Shown here: piece by piece, positions 17,364-25,316 of the stretch | Numbering within the stretch: the first letter of the stretch is position 1 | Layout: each line of letters begins with the position of its first letter | NCBI GenBank assembly: GCA_022394775.1 | Contig: JAGFCB010000106.1 | Coordinates: forward strand, 1 to 63,472 | Direction: 5' to 3' | DNA length: 63,472 bases | DNA from: Candidatus Poribacteria bacterium | Lineage (GTDB): Bacteria > Poribacteria > WGA-4E > WGA-3G | Made by a program: the position numbers and the translations under genes | Notes under the pieces: model-generated | Database searches by the model: none | What the model was told of the DNA's origin: nothing | The model's input: the letters and a program-made list of their open reading frames with translations, nothing else

Positions 17364-18374
17364 ATGGAAACCAAGATTTTTCTTTCTCCTATTTTTGAGA
17401 ACAGTGAATTTGATACTGCGGAACGCCGTGAAGCTTTGGCAGATTTAGAGCAATTCGGTGAGTTAAGTATCCACCCGCGTGAACTCACTGATACCCACGC
17501 GGATGGCGTTATCGGTGTGATCGCAAGTTCGGTGCCCTTTCATGAAAGTTTCTACCAAGCAGCGACATCGCTCCGAATCATTGCACGTTGGGGTGTCGGC
17601 TATGAAACCGTCAACGTAGATTTGGCGACCGAGTATGGTGTCATTGTCACGATTGCTCCTGAACACATGGTGACCGTCGCTGAATATGCGATTGCACAGT
17701 GGTTTGCGACACTGAAGCGGGTTTATACGCTGAATAAAGCCTCCCATAGCGGAGATTTCGGACTTATCAAGACGCATGAAGTGATGGGTTCGACACTCGG
17801 CTTGTACGGCTTTGGTCGGATTGGTCAAGAGGTTGCGCGTCGTGCGCGTCCGCTGCTTGGTGAGGAAGGGCGGCTTTTGGTTTACGATGTCCGTCCAGAC
17901 ATCGCTGAACTCGCGGCGGAATTCGGTGCAGAGGCTGTTGATACACCGATGACACTTTTTGAAAAAAGCGACACTGTATCGCTACATCTATCAGGTGCGG
18001 ATACTGTTGTCGGGTATGAAGAATTCTGCGCGATGAAACCGCATGCATCTCTCATCAATCCGTCGCGTGGGAACCTCGTTGACGATGCAGCAGCGAATCG
18101 CGCCGTCAGTGAAAACCGACTCTGGTATTATGTCGTAGATGATCCAGTGAACGGACCACGGGCGATCCATAAAGACCATCCGCGCATTATCTCTACGAAT
18201 CACAACGCTGGTATGACTGTCGAATCCGGTATCCGGTTGGATATTCGGACGATTGGACAGGTTACAGATGCGATTCAGGGACGCGCACCGGCTTATATTC
18301 TGAATCCAGAAGTGTTAGAACATCCGAAGGTTAAAGCATTTTGTAAGAATACTTCACAACCCCTTAAACTATAA
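17364..18374 (+). CDS. D-isomer-specific 2-hydroxyacid dehydrogenase family
   Basis: 336 residues. The NAD-binding half has GSTLGLYGFGRIGQEVARRA (GxGxxG, about residues 135-154) followed by the Asp of YDVRPD. The catalytic Arg is in INPSRGNLVDD and the His in STNHNAGMT. The usual catalytic Glu of the GLDVFExEP segment is not evident: the matching stretch reads VVDDPVNGPRAIHKDHP, with Asp at most, so activity or substrate may differ from classic phosphoglycerate or hydroxypyruvate dehydrogenases. It lies 12 nt after the sugar kinase, in the same operon. Reduction of a keto acid in the KDG route is inference. Confidence 0.82.
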   Translation: METKIFLSPIFENSEFDTAERREALADLEQFGELSIHPRELTDTHADGVIGVIASSVPFHESFYQAATSLRIIARWGVGYETVNVDLATEYGVIVTIAPEHMVTVAEYAIAQWFATLKRVYTLNKASHSGDFGLIKTHEVMGSTLGLYGFGRIGQEVARRARPLLGEEGRLLVYDVRPDIAELAAEFGAEAVDTPMTLFEKSDTVSLHLSGADTVVGYEEFCAMKPHASLINPSRGNLVDDAAANRAVSENRLWYYVVDDPVNGPRAIHKDHPRIISTNHNAGMTVESGIRLDIRTIGQVTDAIQGRAPAYILNPEVLEHPKVKAFCKNTSQPLKL

Positions 18375-18461
18375 CTTTAGTTTTCGTCAGGATTCAACAC
18401 CTCGAAAAATCGGTATCTCATGCCGTTAGATAAGGCTTTGTTTGTCATGAGGAGATAGAAT

Positions 18462-19286
18462 ATGTCGTTCAATATGCTGATGCTTATGTGTGTGATTGCC
18501 GCACCACCGGAGCCAGAGACGAACGAGTTGCCCGGAGATCCAATCTTGCTCGCGCACCGCGGTTTGGTACAGCACGCCCCTGAGAACACTTTACCGAGTT
18601 TTGCTGCTGCTATCGAGTTGGGTTTGTCAATCGAATTGGATGTCTACCAGACACGCGACGGACATCTTGTCGTCATTCACGATAAAACTGTAGACCGCAC
18701 GACCAACGGCACGGGCGAAGTAAACGAAATGACGTTGGCAGAAATCCGCAAACTGGATGCGGGCAGTTGGTTCGATCCGCGTTTCACTGGCGAGAAGGTG
18801 CCAACATTGGAAGAAGTGTTCAAACTCATTCGCGAACGTCAACGAACGCCGGTGACCATCGCACTGAATATGAAAGTTATCTCGCCGGGAATTGAAGAGA
18901 ATATTGTGCGGCTCGTCGAAAAATACGAACTGTTCGATCAACTCTTCGCCTTCGGTCAGTCCAACGATTCGAGTCGTCGCTTCAAACAAGCCGACCCGAA
19001 TCTGCGCACGACGGTATATTTAAATGATAGTCAAGCCGATCAGTTCGCCACAGCCTTGCGCGATCCGCTCGCCGATTGCTTGTGGGTGCGGTTTATTCCG
19101 AGTGCGGAAGCGATGGAACAGGCACGTCAGCTCGGTAAACAGGTTTGGCTCGCCTTGCACATCGGCGAGCATCGCCCTGATATCTGGGACGAAGCCCGCG
19201 CGAATAAAATAGACGGTATTTGCACGGATTGGCCGCTGGTCTGCAGCAGACATTGGCGGCTCGGTGCAGAGCCTAAAGGTAATTAG
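18462..19286 (+). CDS. glycerophosphodiester phosphodiesterase family protein
   Basis: 274 residues, ATG at 18462 after GAGGAG. The GDPD barrel begins at about residue 27 and shows every catalytic landmark: LLAHRGLVQHAPENT (His-Arg, Glu-Asn-Thr), IELDVYQTRDGHLVVIHD (Glu, Asp, His) and the DRTTNGTGEV loop. The protein starts with a short hydrophobic stretch (MSFNMLMLMCVIAAPPEPE), possibly an export or lipid-attachment signal, but its charge is unusual and I do not call it. GDPD enzymes split glycerophosphodiesters into glycerol-3-phosphate and an alcohol. It is 87 nt from the dehydrogenase and converges on the methylase gene. Confidence 0.88.
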   Translation: MSFNMLMLMCVIAAPPEPETNELPGDPILLAHRGLVQHAPENTLPSFAAAIELGLSIELDVYQTRDGHLVVIHDKTVDRTTNGTGEVNEMTLAEIRKLDAGSWFDPRFTGEKVPTLEEVFKLIRERQRTPVTIALNMKVISPGIEENIVRLVEKYELFDQLFAFGQSNDSSRRFKQADPNLRTTVYLNDSQADQFATALRDPLADCLWVRFIPSAEAMEQARQLGKQVWLALHIGEHRPDIWDEARANKIDGICTDWPLVCSRHWRLGAEPKGN

Positions 19287-19292
19287 GCGAAC

Positions 19293-20414
19293 CTATTTTT
19301 TTTCAAGAAGGAAAAGGAATTCTCGGTTCGGCGTTTCAGCGTCATTTATCCATTCGTCTGTCCACTTCATACCTGCCATGACGTTCTTTTTATAGTCGAG
19401 TTCAAGGACAGTCAGGAGTTTTCCGTTGTCTTGCATGACTTCGTTCAATTGCTCGGCAGTCGCACGTCCACCGGAACTGTAGGAGAGCAGAATCCAACGG
19501 GCTTGCGTCTCCCGGATTAACTTGGCGATGGCTTCAACGGCGATGAAGTGCCCGTTATCGTTGCGGCGGAATTCCTCAAATACAGAGGCGGCGAGGGGGT
19601 CTGATGTATCTTCTCGCCGTTTTGCTTTGCCGAAAAGAGTGGGTTTATCGAAAAGGATAACGCTTTTCCAGAGATGGTAGTAGGCGGCGTACCTAACACG
19701 GGAAGCGGGCATCTTCTCGTTGTTTGAGCCGTAGGGTGGATCGAAATACGCGAGGTCTACGGAGACACGTGGTACAAGTTCAAAGATGTCGCTTTGGTAA
19801 ACCTGATGCTCTCCTTCTGACGTAAAAACTTGAGGGACTTCAAGTACTAAGTCTTTATAAGAACGCGGTGCCCATTCTTTGAGATATGCGGAAAAATGGC
19901 CGAGGGTACTGTCAACACGATCGAGTGCCAGGATCAGGCTTGTCAGAACTACGGCTTTATCGACCGGTTCCAAGTTGAGGGTTTCGATTTCTTGCCGAAT
20001 CGCGTCTAATTTGCGGGTATTGTGATGTTGCCACGGCTTTTTGAGTCCGTCTGCTTGGATTGCGTTGCCCGCGTTGGCGTGTCCGCCGTAGTGTTCTGTG
20101 AACCAGCCGTCCATAGGCTGCACGGCGTTGAGGTGATTGATGAGGGGTTGATAGGTTTCTCTCGGTTTTGTGTTGAGGAGATAGCACGTGCCGAAGACTT
20201 TTGACCATGGGGCAACATCGTTGCTGATAACGGTATAACGGAGTTTGGCGAGTGCTTGTGAGACGCGGGTTGTGCCTGCAAAACCGTCGAGAATTGTTTT
20301 GGCGTTGACCTTCTTGACGAGTTCAAGGACTTGTGGGATAAGTTTTAGCTTGGAACCGATGTATTTGATGCCTTCTGTAAGAGGTGGATGAAACGAAAGA
20401 AGGGATTGTTGCAT
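19293..20414 (-). CDS. D12-class N6-adenine DNA methyltransferase
   Basis: 373 residues. SAM-binding motif I appears as ILDGFAGTTRVSQAL (about residues 40-54), preceded by the typical Dam-type opening IKYIGSKLKLIPQV. Catalytic motif IV is DLAYFDPPYGSNN (DPPY, about 206-218). The target-recognition region lies between them, as in the alpha/D12 class. The enzyme would methylate adenine in duplex DNA. Upstream on the same strand lie a PD-(D/E)XK endonuclease-like gene and a Uma2 gene, so it may be the modification half of a restriction or self-marking module (inference). No clear Shine-Dalgarno at 20414. Confidence 0.9.
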   Translation of the reverse strand: MQQSLLSFHPPLTEGIKYIGSKLKLIPQVLELVKKVNAKTILDGFAGTTRVSQALAKLRYTVISNDVAPWSKVFGTCYLLNTKPRETYQPLINHLNAVQPMDGWFTEHYGGHANAGNAIQADGLKKPWQHHNTRKLDAIRQEIETLNLEPVDKAVVLTSLILALDRVDSTLGHFSAYLKEWAPRSYKDLVLEVPQVFTSEGEHQVYQSDIFELVPRVSVDLAYFDPPYGSNNEKMPASRVRYAAYYHLWKSVILFDKPTLFGKAKRREDTSDPLAASVFEEFRRNDNGHFIAVEAIAKLIRETQARWILLSYSSGGRATAEQLNEVMQDNGKLLTVLELDYKKNVMAGMKWTDEWINDAETPNREFLFLLEKK

Positions 20415-20485
20415 GGTTTGAGTCAGCGGTATATCTCGTCTGAATCGCGGATTTGGGATTTTTGTATATTCAAGGGTTGAGTATA

Positions 20486-20510
20486 GCGTTGGGTTTCAAC
20501 CCAACCTACG
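20486..20510. repeat. intergenic palindrome of the GGTTTCAACC type
   Basis: GCGTTGGGTTTCAACCCAAC is followed by CTACGC, giving a nested inverted repeat in the gap between the methylase and the endonuclease-like gene. It shares its central GGTTTC.AACC with the palindromes at 23491 and 25054. Confidence 0.6.
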
Positions 20511-20532
20511 CGCTAAGTTGACTATTATCAAC

Positions 20533-21471
20533 TTATTTACTGTCTTTTACCACCTTGTCCTTTTCACGATCATACAACCGGTATTTTCCTCTTGATATTC
20601 GCCAATATCTATCAGTGCCTCCAGGGTAATGATGCCGCGAAGGGTGGTTCACACAATCCGAATAAAGTTGGCAATCTGCTGTACTACGATTAAAATCTGG
20701 ATACTTTTCTAAAATTCGGCCACGAACTTCTTTTAATGTAAAATCAACGTTGAGACTTCCTGTTGTTAATTCTTGTACTGTTTCCCATACGACCTGATTT
20801 ACGGGTATATCACCTGACCATCGAGAAGTTTGTGAAGTACGCTGATGCCGTGTTTTAGGGGTGACGATCTCCTCATCTCCGACTTTAGTTTCTGTACTAA
20901 CGATTTCGTCTCCGGATTCAGTCTGAAACTTTGAAACAGCTATACAACTGACATCTATTTTGTATGAAGTTCTGAGGAACCGGCAGACATGTGCCACCCG
21001 CGGATGTATTTCTTCTGCAACTACGAACAAACGCAACTTCTGATTAAACGGTGGAAGTTCGTCGGTTTCAGGCATATCAAACGCCTCCCTGAAGGCATCA
21101 GGAAAAGTTTTGCCTCTGAATTCGTCGCGTTTTTCAAAATAGGTGTCAGCAATTTCATGAACCTGTTCTGCCGAAAGTTCATTTGCCCACGCAGCGTATT
21201 CAAGTAGTTGTGCCATAACATCCCGTGGAGTTCCACCTCGTTTGAATTCAACGATGACGAGATTCCCTTCCGAATCCACGCCGAGTAAGTCTGGAAAGAT
21301 AGTTCCTTCTTCATTTTGAGCACTCGGTTGTCTGTCGATCCACAGAACGAGTTCATCTTGGATAACTGCCCACGGGCTATTTTCAAGCCAAGTCTCCAGA
21401 TGTTGTTCAAATTCAACGTTCGTTTCTTGGGCGATAATGAGTGTATCTTCTTCTAATCTAAAAATAGGCAT
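20533..21471 (-). CDS. PD-(D/E)XK endonuclease-like protein with C-terminal DUF7669-like domain
   Basis: 312 residues; ATG at 21471 follows AAGGAAAGAC. The core nuclease fold is at residues 55-100: FPDLLGVDSEGNLVIVEFKR gives the Asp and the E-x-K of the PD-(D/E)XK site, followed by a QLLEYAAWA helix, the arrangement of NucS/DUF91-type nucleases. After a charged linker a separate C-terminal domain (about 225-300, ending HHYPGGTDRYWRISRGKYRLY) resembles a short winged module found attached to putative nucleases. Its closeness to the adenine methylase (118 nt downstream on the same strand) suggests a restriction or repair partner, unproven. Confidence 0.8.
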   Translation of the reverse strand: MPIFRLEEDTLIIAQETNVEFEQHLETWLENSPWAVIQDELVLWIDRQPSAQNEEGTIFPDLLGVDSEGNLVIVEFKRGGTPRDVMAQLLEYAAWANELSAEQVHEIADTYFEKRDEFRGKTFPDAFREAFDMPETDELPPFNQKLRLFVVAEEIHPRVAHVCRFLRTSYKIDVSCIAVSKFQTESGDEIVSTETKVGDEEIVTPKTRHQRTSQTSRWSGDIPVNQVVWETVQELTTGSLNVDFTLKEVRGRILEKYPDFNRSTADCQLYSDCVNHPSRHHYPGGTDRYWRISRGKYRLYDREKDKVVKDSK

Positions 21472-21487
21472 TGTCTTTCCTTAAAGT

Positions 21488-22054
21488 CTATTCAAAGAGT
21501 CGGGCGACTGGGCATGAAAATCCTTTGACGACATCCTCGCCGGTCAATGTGTCCTCGTAGTTCAGCACAGTGAAATCGGTCTCGGAGCGGTAGACCATTA
21601 CTGTTTTCGCGACGGGTTCAATCACCCAAACAAGACGTGTGCCTGATCTCAAATAGGCGAGTGCTTTTTCGGTGACATCATAGTGTTTGTCTGATGGCGA
21701 GACGACTTCAATCGCTAAATCCGGCGGGACAGGTGATGCCTTCTCTCTATTTTCGGGTAATCGACCAGTCGAAACAAACGCAACATCTGGTTTCACCACT
21801 CGGTCATCTAATTGAAACGTCGTTTCAGCGGTATATAAACGTCCTAACTGGCGCTCACGAATGTATGCATCTAAATAGTGAATAATATTAATACTAATCT
21901 CACCATGTATCATCGTCGCTGGTGGCATTGGGACTAATTCTCCTTTTACATATTCATATCCCTCTAAGTCATTTTCAAGAAACTCCTCCAGCGTCATCGT
22001 ATCGGGTGCCAGTATTTCTTGAATGGACTCATGGGCTATTTGTGAATTATGCAT
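21488..22054 (-). CDS. Uma2 family endonuclease-like protein
   Basis: 188 residues with GAGGAGG before the ATG at 22054. The Uma2/DUF820 PD-(D/E)XK pattern is visible: YEYVKGELVPMPP (Glu), VVKPDVAFVS (PD), LAIEVVSPSD (E-x-V) and the following K in TEKALAYLRSG, with VWVIEP and TVMVYRS strands. These proteins are very abundant in cyanobacteria and some marine phyla and their biological role is unclear. It sits 16 nt upstream of the larger PD-(D/E)XK gene and is probably co-transcribed. Confidence 0.9.
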   Translation of the reverse strand: MHNSQIAHESIQEILAPDTMTLEEFLENDLEGYEYVKGELVPMPPATMIHGEISINIIHYLDAYIRERQLGRLYTAETTFQLDDRVVKPDVAFVSTGRLPENREKASPVPPDLAIEVVSPSDKHYDVTEKALAYLRSGTRLVWVIEPVAKTVMVYRSETDFTVLNYEDTLTGEDVVKGFSCPVARLFE

Positions 22055-22079
22055 CAGTTGCCTCCTCTCAATTTGGTAT

Positions 22080-22204
22080 TATAGTGGACAGCGCAATTAC
22101 TTATACACTCGTATTGTTGTGTAAATGTGTGAAGTTCGTTCTCACGGAGGCACAGGCTAACAGCCTATGCTACAAGCGTGCATATATTTTCGGATTCTAC
22201 TATA
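22080..22204. mobile_element. family B miniature element, copy B2 (diverged)
   Basis: Left end TATAGTGGACAGCGCAATTA and right end TCTACTATA, with TA at both edges. The left 30 bp match copy B4 at 54583. Its interior contains the palindromic AGGCTAACAGCCT module. It fills the gap between the Uma2 start and the permease stop. Confidence 0.65.
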
Positions 22205-22209
22205 AACGT

Positions 22210-23448
22210 TTATGTATGCCGAATTGCGTCAATGGGTGTCATCTTGGCGGCTTGGCTGGCTGGGTAGTAACCGAAGAAGATGCCTACGGCTGCACCTGCA
22301 CCGACGGAGATGAGCACGGCTTCTGGTGTAATCACAGCGGGCCACGACATTTCCTCAAGAAATTTGCTCACTATCCACGCGAAACCTCTTCCTGCCACAG
22401 CACCTAACGCAATACCGAGCAGGCTCCCGATGAGACACAGCAGTACAGATTCTGTCAAGAACTGTAAGCGGATGTCAAAGCTTTTGGCACCAACTGCCTT
22501 TCGTAACCCGATCTCCGGTATCCGCTCCGTCACAGAAACGAGCATAATGTTCAGAATCCCGATGCCCGCAACAATCAAAGACACAGACGCTATAACTACA
22601 AGGACTGACTCGATAATAAAAATCATCCGTTTCCCGCTTTCAATCCCTTTCTTCGCGTTCCATGTCCGAAAAAAGGTATCATCGCCGCCGTGGTTCCGCA
22701 TGATAACGGTTCTAACTTCTTTGATCGCCTGATCAACGACATCAATGCTTTTGGCACGCGCCATAACAGCACCGACACGATTCCGTCCACCGAAACGGGT
22801 TTGTGCAGTCGTAATAGGGACGAAAATCATATTGTCATCGCTTCTGCCGCGTTCTAATCCGTCGCCGCGGCTCTCCATGATGCCGATAATGGTAAAACGT
22901 CTGTTGTTGATACCGACCTCTTTACCAATCGGATTCTGCCCTTTAAACTGTTCTTTCCAGACTTTGGCACCGATCACACAGACTTTATTCCAGAAATCCA
23001 TATCGGTATCGGCGAGAAATCTACCGTATTCCGTTTGCCATCTACGGACGGCTTGGTATTCGTTGGTTGTTGCGCGCATGTAGGTTTGGCGATGCTTTCC
23101 TTCGACTTCAAAATTGATAAAATGACTTCTTTCGACAGTAGCCACCTCAACAGAAGGACAGTCCGTCAGGATATCGTGCAAATCTCGCATCTCAAGGAAA
23201 TGCGGGCTGGTATTGCGCTGCCAGCGGTTGTTTTTTCGGATATATCCGGGTCGATAAACGCCGAACATGCTGGGACCACCGATATTCTCGAATTCCGCCA
23301 TCATAAGTTTTTCGGCACCCGCGCCAAAAGACATCATTGCGATGACCCCGGCAATACCGATGGTAATCCCTAAAAGCGTGAGAACCGTGCGGAGTTTGCT
23401 CCCGCGAAGGATAGAAAACGCTGAGATGAGATTCTCCAACACGTGCAT
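22210..23448 (-). CDS. MacB/FtsX-type ABC transporter permease (copy 1)
   Basis: 412 residues; ATG at 23448 follows AAGGAAG. The MacB layout is complete: an N-terminal helix (TVLTLLGITIGIAGVIAMMS), a periplasmic MacB_PCD domain of about 230 residues, then three C-terminal helices of the FtsX domain (VLVVIASVSLIVAGIGILN, LLCLIGSLLGIALGAVAG, AVLISVGAGAAVGIFFGYYP). The conserved ERIPEIGLRKAVGAK coupling loop is present. No ATPase or membrane-fusion gene is in the window, so the partner must be elsewhere. It is a tandem paralogue of 23565-24815, and a family A element lies 20 bp upstream. Confidence 0.9.
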   Translation of the reverse strand: MHVLENLISAFSILRGSKLRTVLTLLGITIGIAGVIAMMSFGAGAEKLMMAEFENIGGPSMFGVYRPGYIRKNNRWQRNTSPHFLEMRDLHDILTDCPSVEVATVERSHFINFEVEGKHRQTYMRATTNEYQAVRRWQTEYGRFLADTDMDFWNKVCVIGAKVWKEQFKGQNPIGKEVGINNRRFTIIGIMESRGDGLERGRSDDNMIFVPITTAQTRFGGRNRVGAVMARAKSIDVVDQAIKEVRTVIMRNHGGDDTFFRTWNAKKGIESGKRMIFIIESVLVVIASVSLIVAGIGILNIMLVSVTERIPEIGLRKAVGAKSFDIRLQFLTESVLLCLIGSLLGIALGAVAGRGFAWIVSKFLEEMSWPAVITPEAVLISVGAGAAVGIFFGYYPASQAAKMTPIDAIRHT

Positions 23449-23467
23449 GCTTAACTTCCTTGTTACT

Positions 23468-23558
23468 TAGGACTTACGCAGCCATCACTGCAGGCGGGGT
23501 TTCAAACCCGGCCTGCGGGGCATCGGATGTTCGTTAATGGAAAAATGCGTAAGTCCTA
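23468..23558. mobile_element. family A miniature element, copy A1 (91 bp)
   Basis: Ends TAGGACTTACGCA and TGCGTAAGTCCTA are perfect inverted repeats. Flanks repeat TTACTT on both sides, a 6-bp target duplication. The interior carries the hairpin GCAGGCGGGGTTTCAAACC with its complement. It has the same length as copy A2. It lies between the two permease genes, just before the ribosome site of the first. Confidence 0.88.
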
Positions 23559-23564
23559 TTACTT

Positions 23565-24815
23565 TTATGTATGCCGAATCGCATCAATGGGTGTCAATTT
23601 GGCGGCTTGGCTGGCGGGATAATAGCCGAAGAAGATACCTACGGCTGCCCCCGCACCGACAGAGATGAGTATGGCTTCCGGGGTAATCACTGAGGGCCAT
23701 GACAGTTCATCTAAAAACCTTCCGACTATCCAAGCAAAGCCCTTTCCAGCGATCGCACCGAAAGCGATACCGAGCAGGCTGCCAATCAGACATAAAAGGA
23801 CAGATTCTGTGAGGAACTGCATTCGGATGTTAAAACTCTTTGCGCCGACGGCTTTCCGGAGTCCGATTTCTGGTATTCGCTCTGTCACAGACACGAGCAT
23901 AATGTTGAGGATCCCGATACCGGCAACAATCAAGGAAACAGACGCAATGACAACCAATACAGTCTCTATGATGAGGATCATTCTTTTCGCATTTGCGATA
24001 CCCTGTTTTGCCGACCACGTTCGGAAAAAGGTATCGTCGCCTCCATGATTGCGCGTAATAATGGTCTTTACCTCTTTGAGTGCCTGATCAACGTGAAACG
24101 GACTTTTTGCACGCACCATGATATGTCCAACGTGATCGTGTCCCCAGAACCGTTTTTGTGCGGTTGTAATCGGAATGAAAAGCATATTGTCATCGCTCTT
24201 TCCACGTTCTAATCCGTCTCCTCGGCTCTCCATAATCCCGATAACAGTAAAACGTTTGTTGTTCCCGAAGTTGTTGATAACGACTTCCTTACCGATAGGA
24301 TCTTGCCCTTTAAACTGCTCTTTCCAGATTTTTGAACCGATGACACAGACTTTCGTCCATGCGTCCATATCGGTATCGGCGAGGAATCTACCATATTCAG
24401 TTTGCCATTCACGAACGGCTTGGTATTCGTTGGTTGTTGCGCGAAGATAGGTGCGTTGGAATTTTCCGTCAATACCGAGATTGATATAGTAGCTACCTTC
24501 GACAGTAGCAACTTCAACGGAAGGGCATTCCGTAAGGACATCGCGGAGGTCTTCCATCTCAAGGTGATGTGGGCTGGTGTTGCGTTGCCAGCGCCCATTT
24601 TTTCGGATATGCCCGGGGCGGTAAACGCCGAACATACTCGGACCGCCGATCTTCTCAAATTCTGCCATAATCAGTTTTTCGGCACCTGCCCCAAAGGACA
24701 TCATTGCAATGATACCCGCAATCCCGATAGTAATGCCTAAGAGGGTGAGAATTGTGCGCATTTTGCTGGCGCGAAGGACGGAAAATGCTGAGATAAGATT
24801 TTCGAGAAGTTTCAT
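23565..24815 (-). CDS. MacB/FtsX-type ABC transporter permease (copy 2)
   Basis: 416 residues, a close paralogue of the neighbouring permease along the entire chain: the same N-terminal helix, MacB_PCD domain, ERIPEIGLRKAVGAKSFNIR loop and three final helices. It differs by a four-residue insertion (NFGN, near residue 180) and scattered substitutions concentrated in the periplasmic domain, where substrate or partner contact is expected. It has no convincing Shine-Dalgarno at the ATG at 24815. With copy 1 it could form a heterodimeric permease (inference). Confidence 0.9.
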   Translation of the reverse strand: MKLLENLISAFSVLRASKMRTILTLLGITIGIAGIIAMMSFGAGAEKLIMAEFEKIGGPSMFGVYRPGHIRKNGRWQRNTSPHHLEMEDLRDVLTECPSVEVATVEGSYYINLGIDGKFQRTYLRATTNEYQAVREWQTEYGRFLADTDMDAWTKVCVIGSKIWKEQFKGQDPIGKEVVINNFGNNKRFTVIGIMESRGDGLERGKSDDNMLFIPITTAQKRFWGHDHVGHIMVRAKSPFHVDQALKEVKTIITRNHGGDDTFFRTWSAKQGIANAKRMILIIETVLVVIASVSLIVAGIGILNIMLVSVTERIPEIGLRKAVGAKSFNIRMQFLTESVLLCLIGSLLGIAFGAIAGKGFAWIVGRFLDELSWPSVITPEAILISVGAGAAVGIFFGYYPASQAAKLTPIDAIRHT

Positions 24816-25034
24816 GTCTATTTTTTGGGGCGCGATTTAGAGATTGTCATAGTTTAGGGCTAAGTCGGAAAATCGGGGTTACAAACCCCACCTACAAGAG
24901 AAAAGAACCTCTAATGCTAAAAAGTTTACACACCCAGACGGAACAACTTTTGATTGCACGAATTCTCAAGGTGTGCTAAACTTTTAATAAATACAAGGAG
25001 AATTGATGAACCTTACCTTTCCTTCAATGTTAAT

Positions 25035-25125
25035 AAGGCTTACGTAGCCCCTCGCAGGCGGGGTTTCAAACCCCGCCTGCAGTGCCTTATCAGGGAGACT
25101 TTAAAGAGGAAACGCGTAAGTCCTA
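25035..25125. mobile_element. family A miniature element, copy A2 (91 bp)
   Basis: Ends AAGGCTTACGTA and CGCGTAAGTCCTA are a slightly worn form of the family A inverted repeat. The interior hairpin GCAGGCGGGGTTTCAAACC is almost identical to that of A1, and the length is the same. The segment CCTTATCAGGGAGACTTTAA links it to copy A4. Flanks (TTAATA/TTAAAA) are an imperfect 6-bp duplication. Confidence 0.82.
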
Positions 25126-25131
25126 GTTAAA

Positions 25132-25161
25132 AGTATATCACAACACGTTTAACAGTTGCAA
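25132..25161 (-). promoter_or_regulatory. promoter reading toward permease copy 2
   Basis: On the minus strand TTGCAA (25161-25156), an 18-nt spacer and TATACT (25137-25132) with an extended TGa before it. The expected start point falls at the edge of family A copy A2, so A2 would be the beginning of the transcript. Confidence 0.6.
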
Positions 25162-25223
25162 ATTTTTTAACATAGGAGCCAGAGCCATTCAATTGTCGGT
25201 TTTTGATCATTTTCGCGGAAGCA

Positions 25224-25248
25224 TCGCGAGCACAGCTCGCTCCTACAG
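25224..25248. repeat. REP-like hairpin, GCGAGC-ACA-GCTCGC type
   Basis: TCGCGAGCACAGCTCGC followed by TCCTACAG. The identical 25-bp string recurs at 34020-34044, and a shorter relative is found inside the lptD gene at 36709-36729. Confidence 0.75.
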
Positions 25249-25316
25249 CGAAGAGTCCTTAGGTAGAAAATCAAATTATTGGAGAATTGAATGCCTCTAC
25301 ATAGGAGCGGATACCT

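Larger units (their letters stand above)
24816..25316. other. intergenic region rich in repeats and promoters
   Basis: A 501-nt gap between divergent genes. It contains a palindrome (GGGGTTACAAACCCC, 24877-24891), family A copy A2, a minus-strand promoter just right of A2, and a REP-like hairpin. The hairpin sits inside a loose larger inverted repeat (25186-25296, arms containing ATTCAATTGT and GAATTGAAT), possibly another worn element. No gene is seen. Confidence 0.6.
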
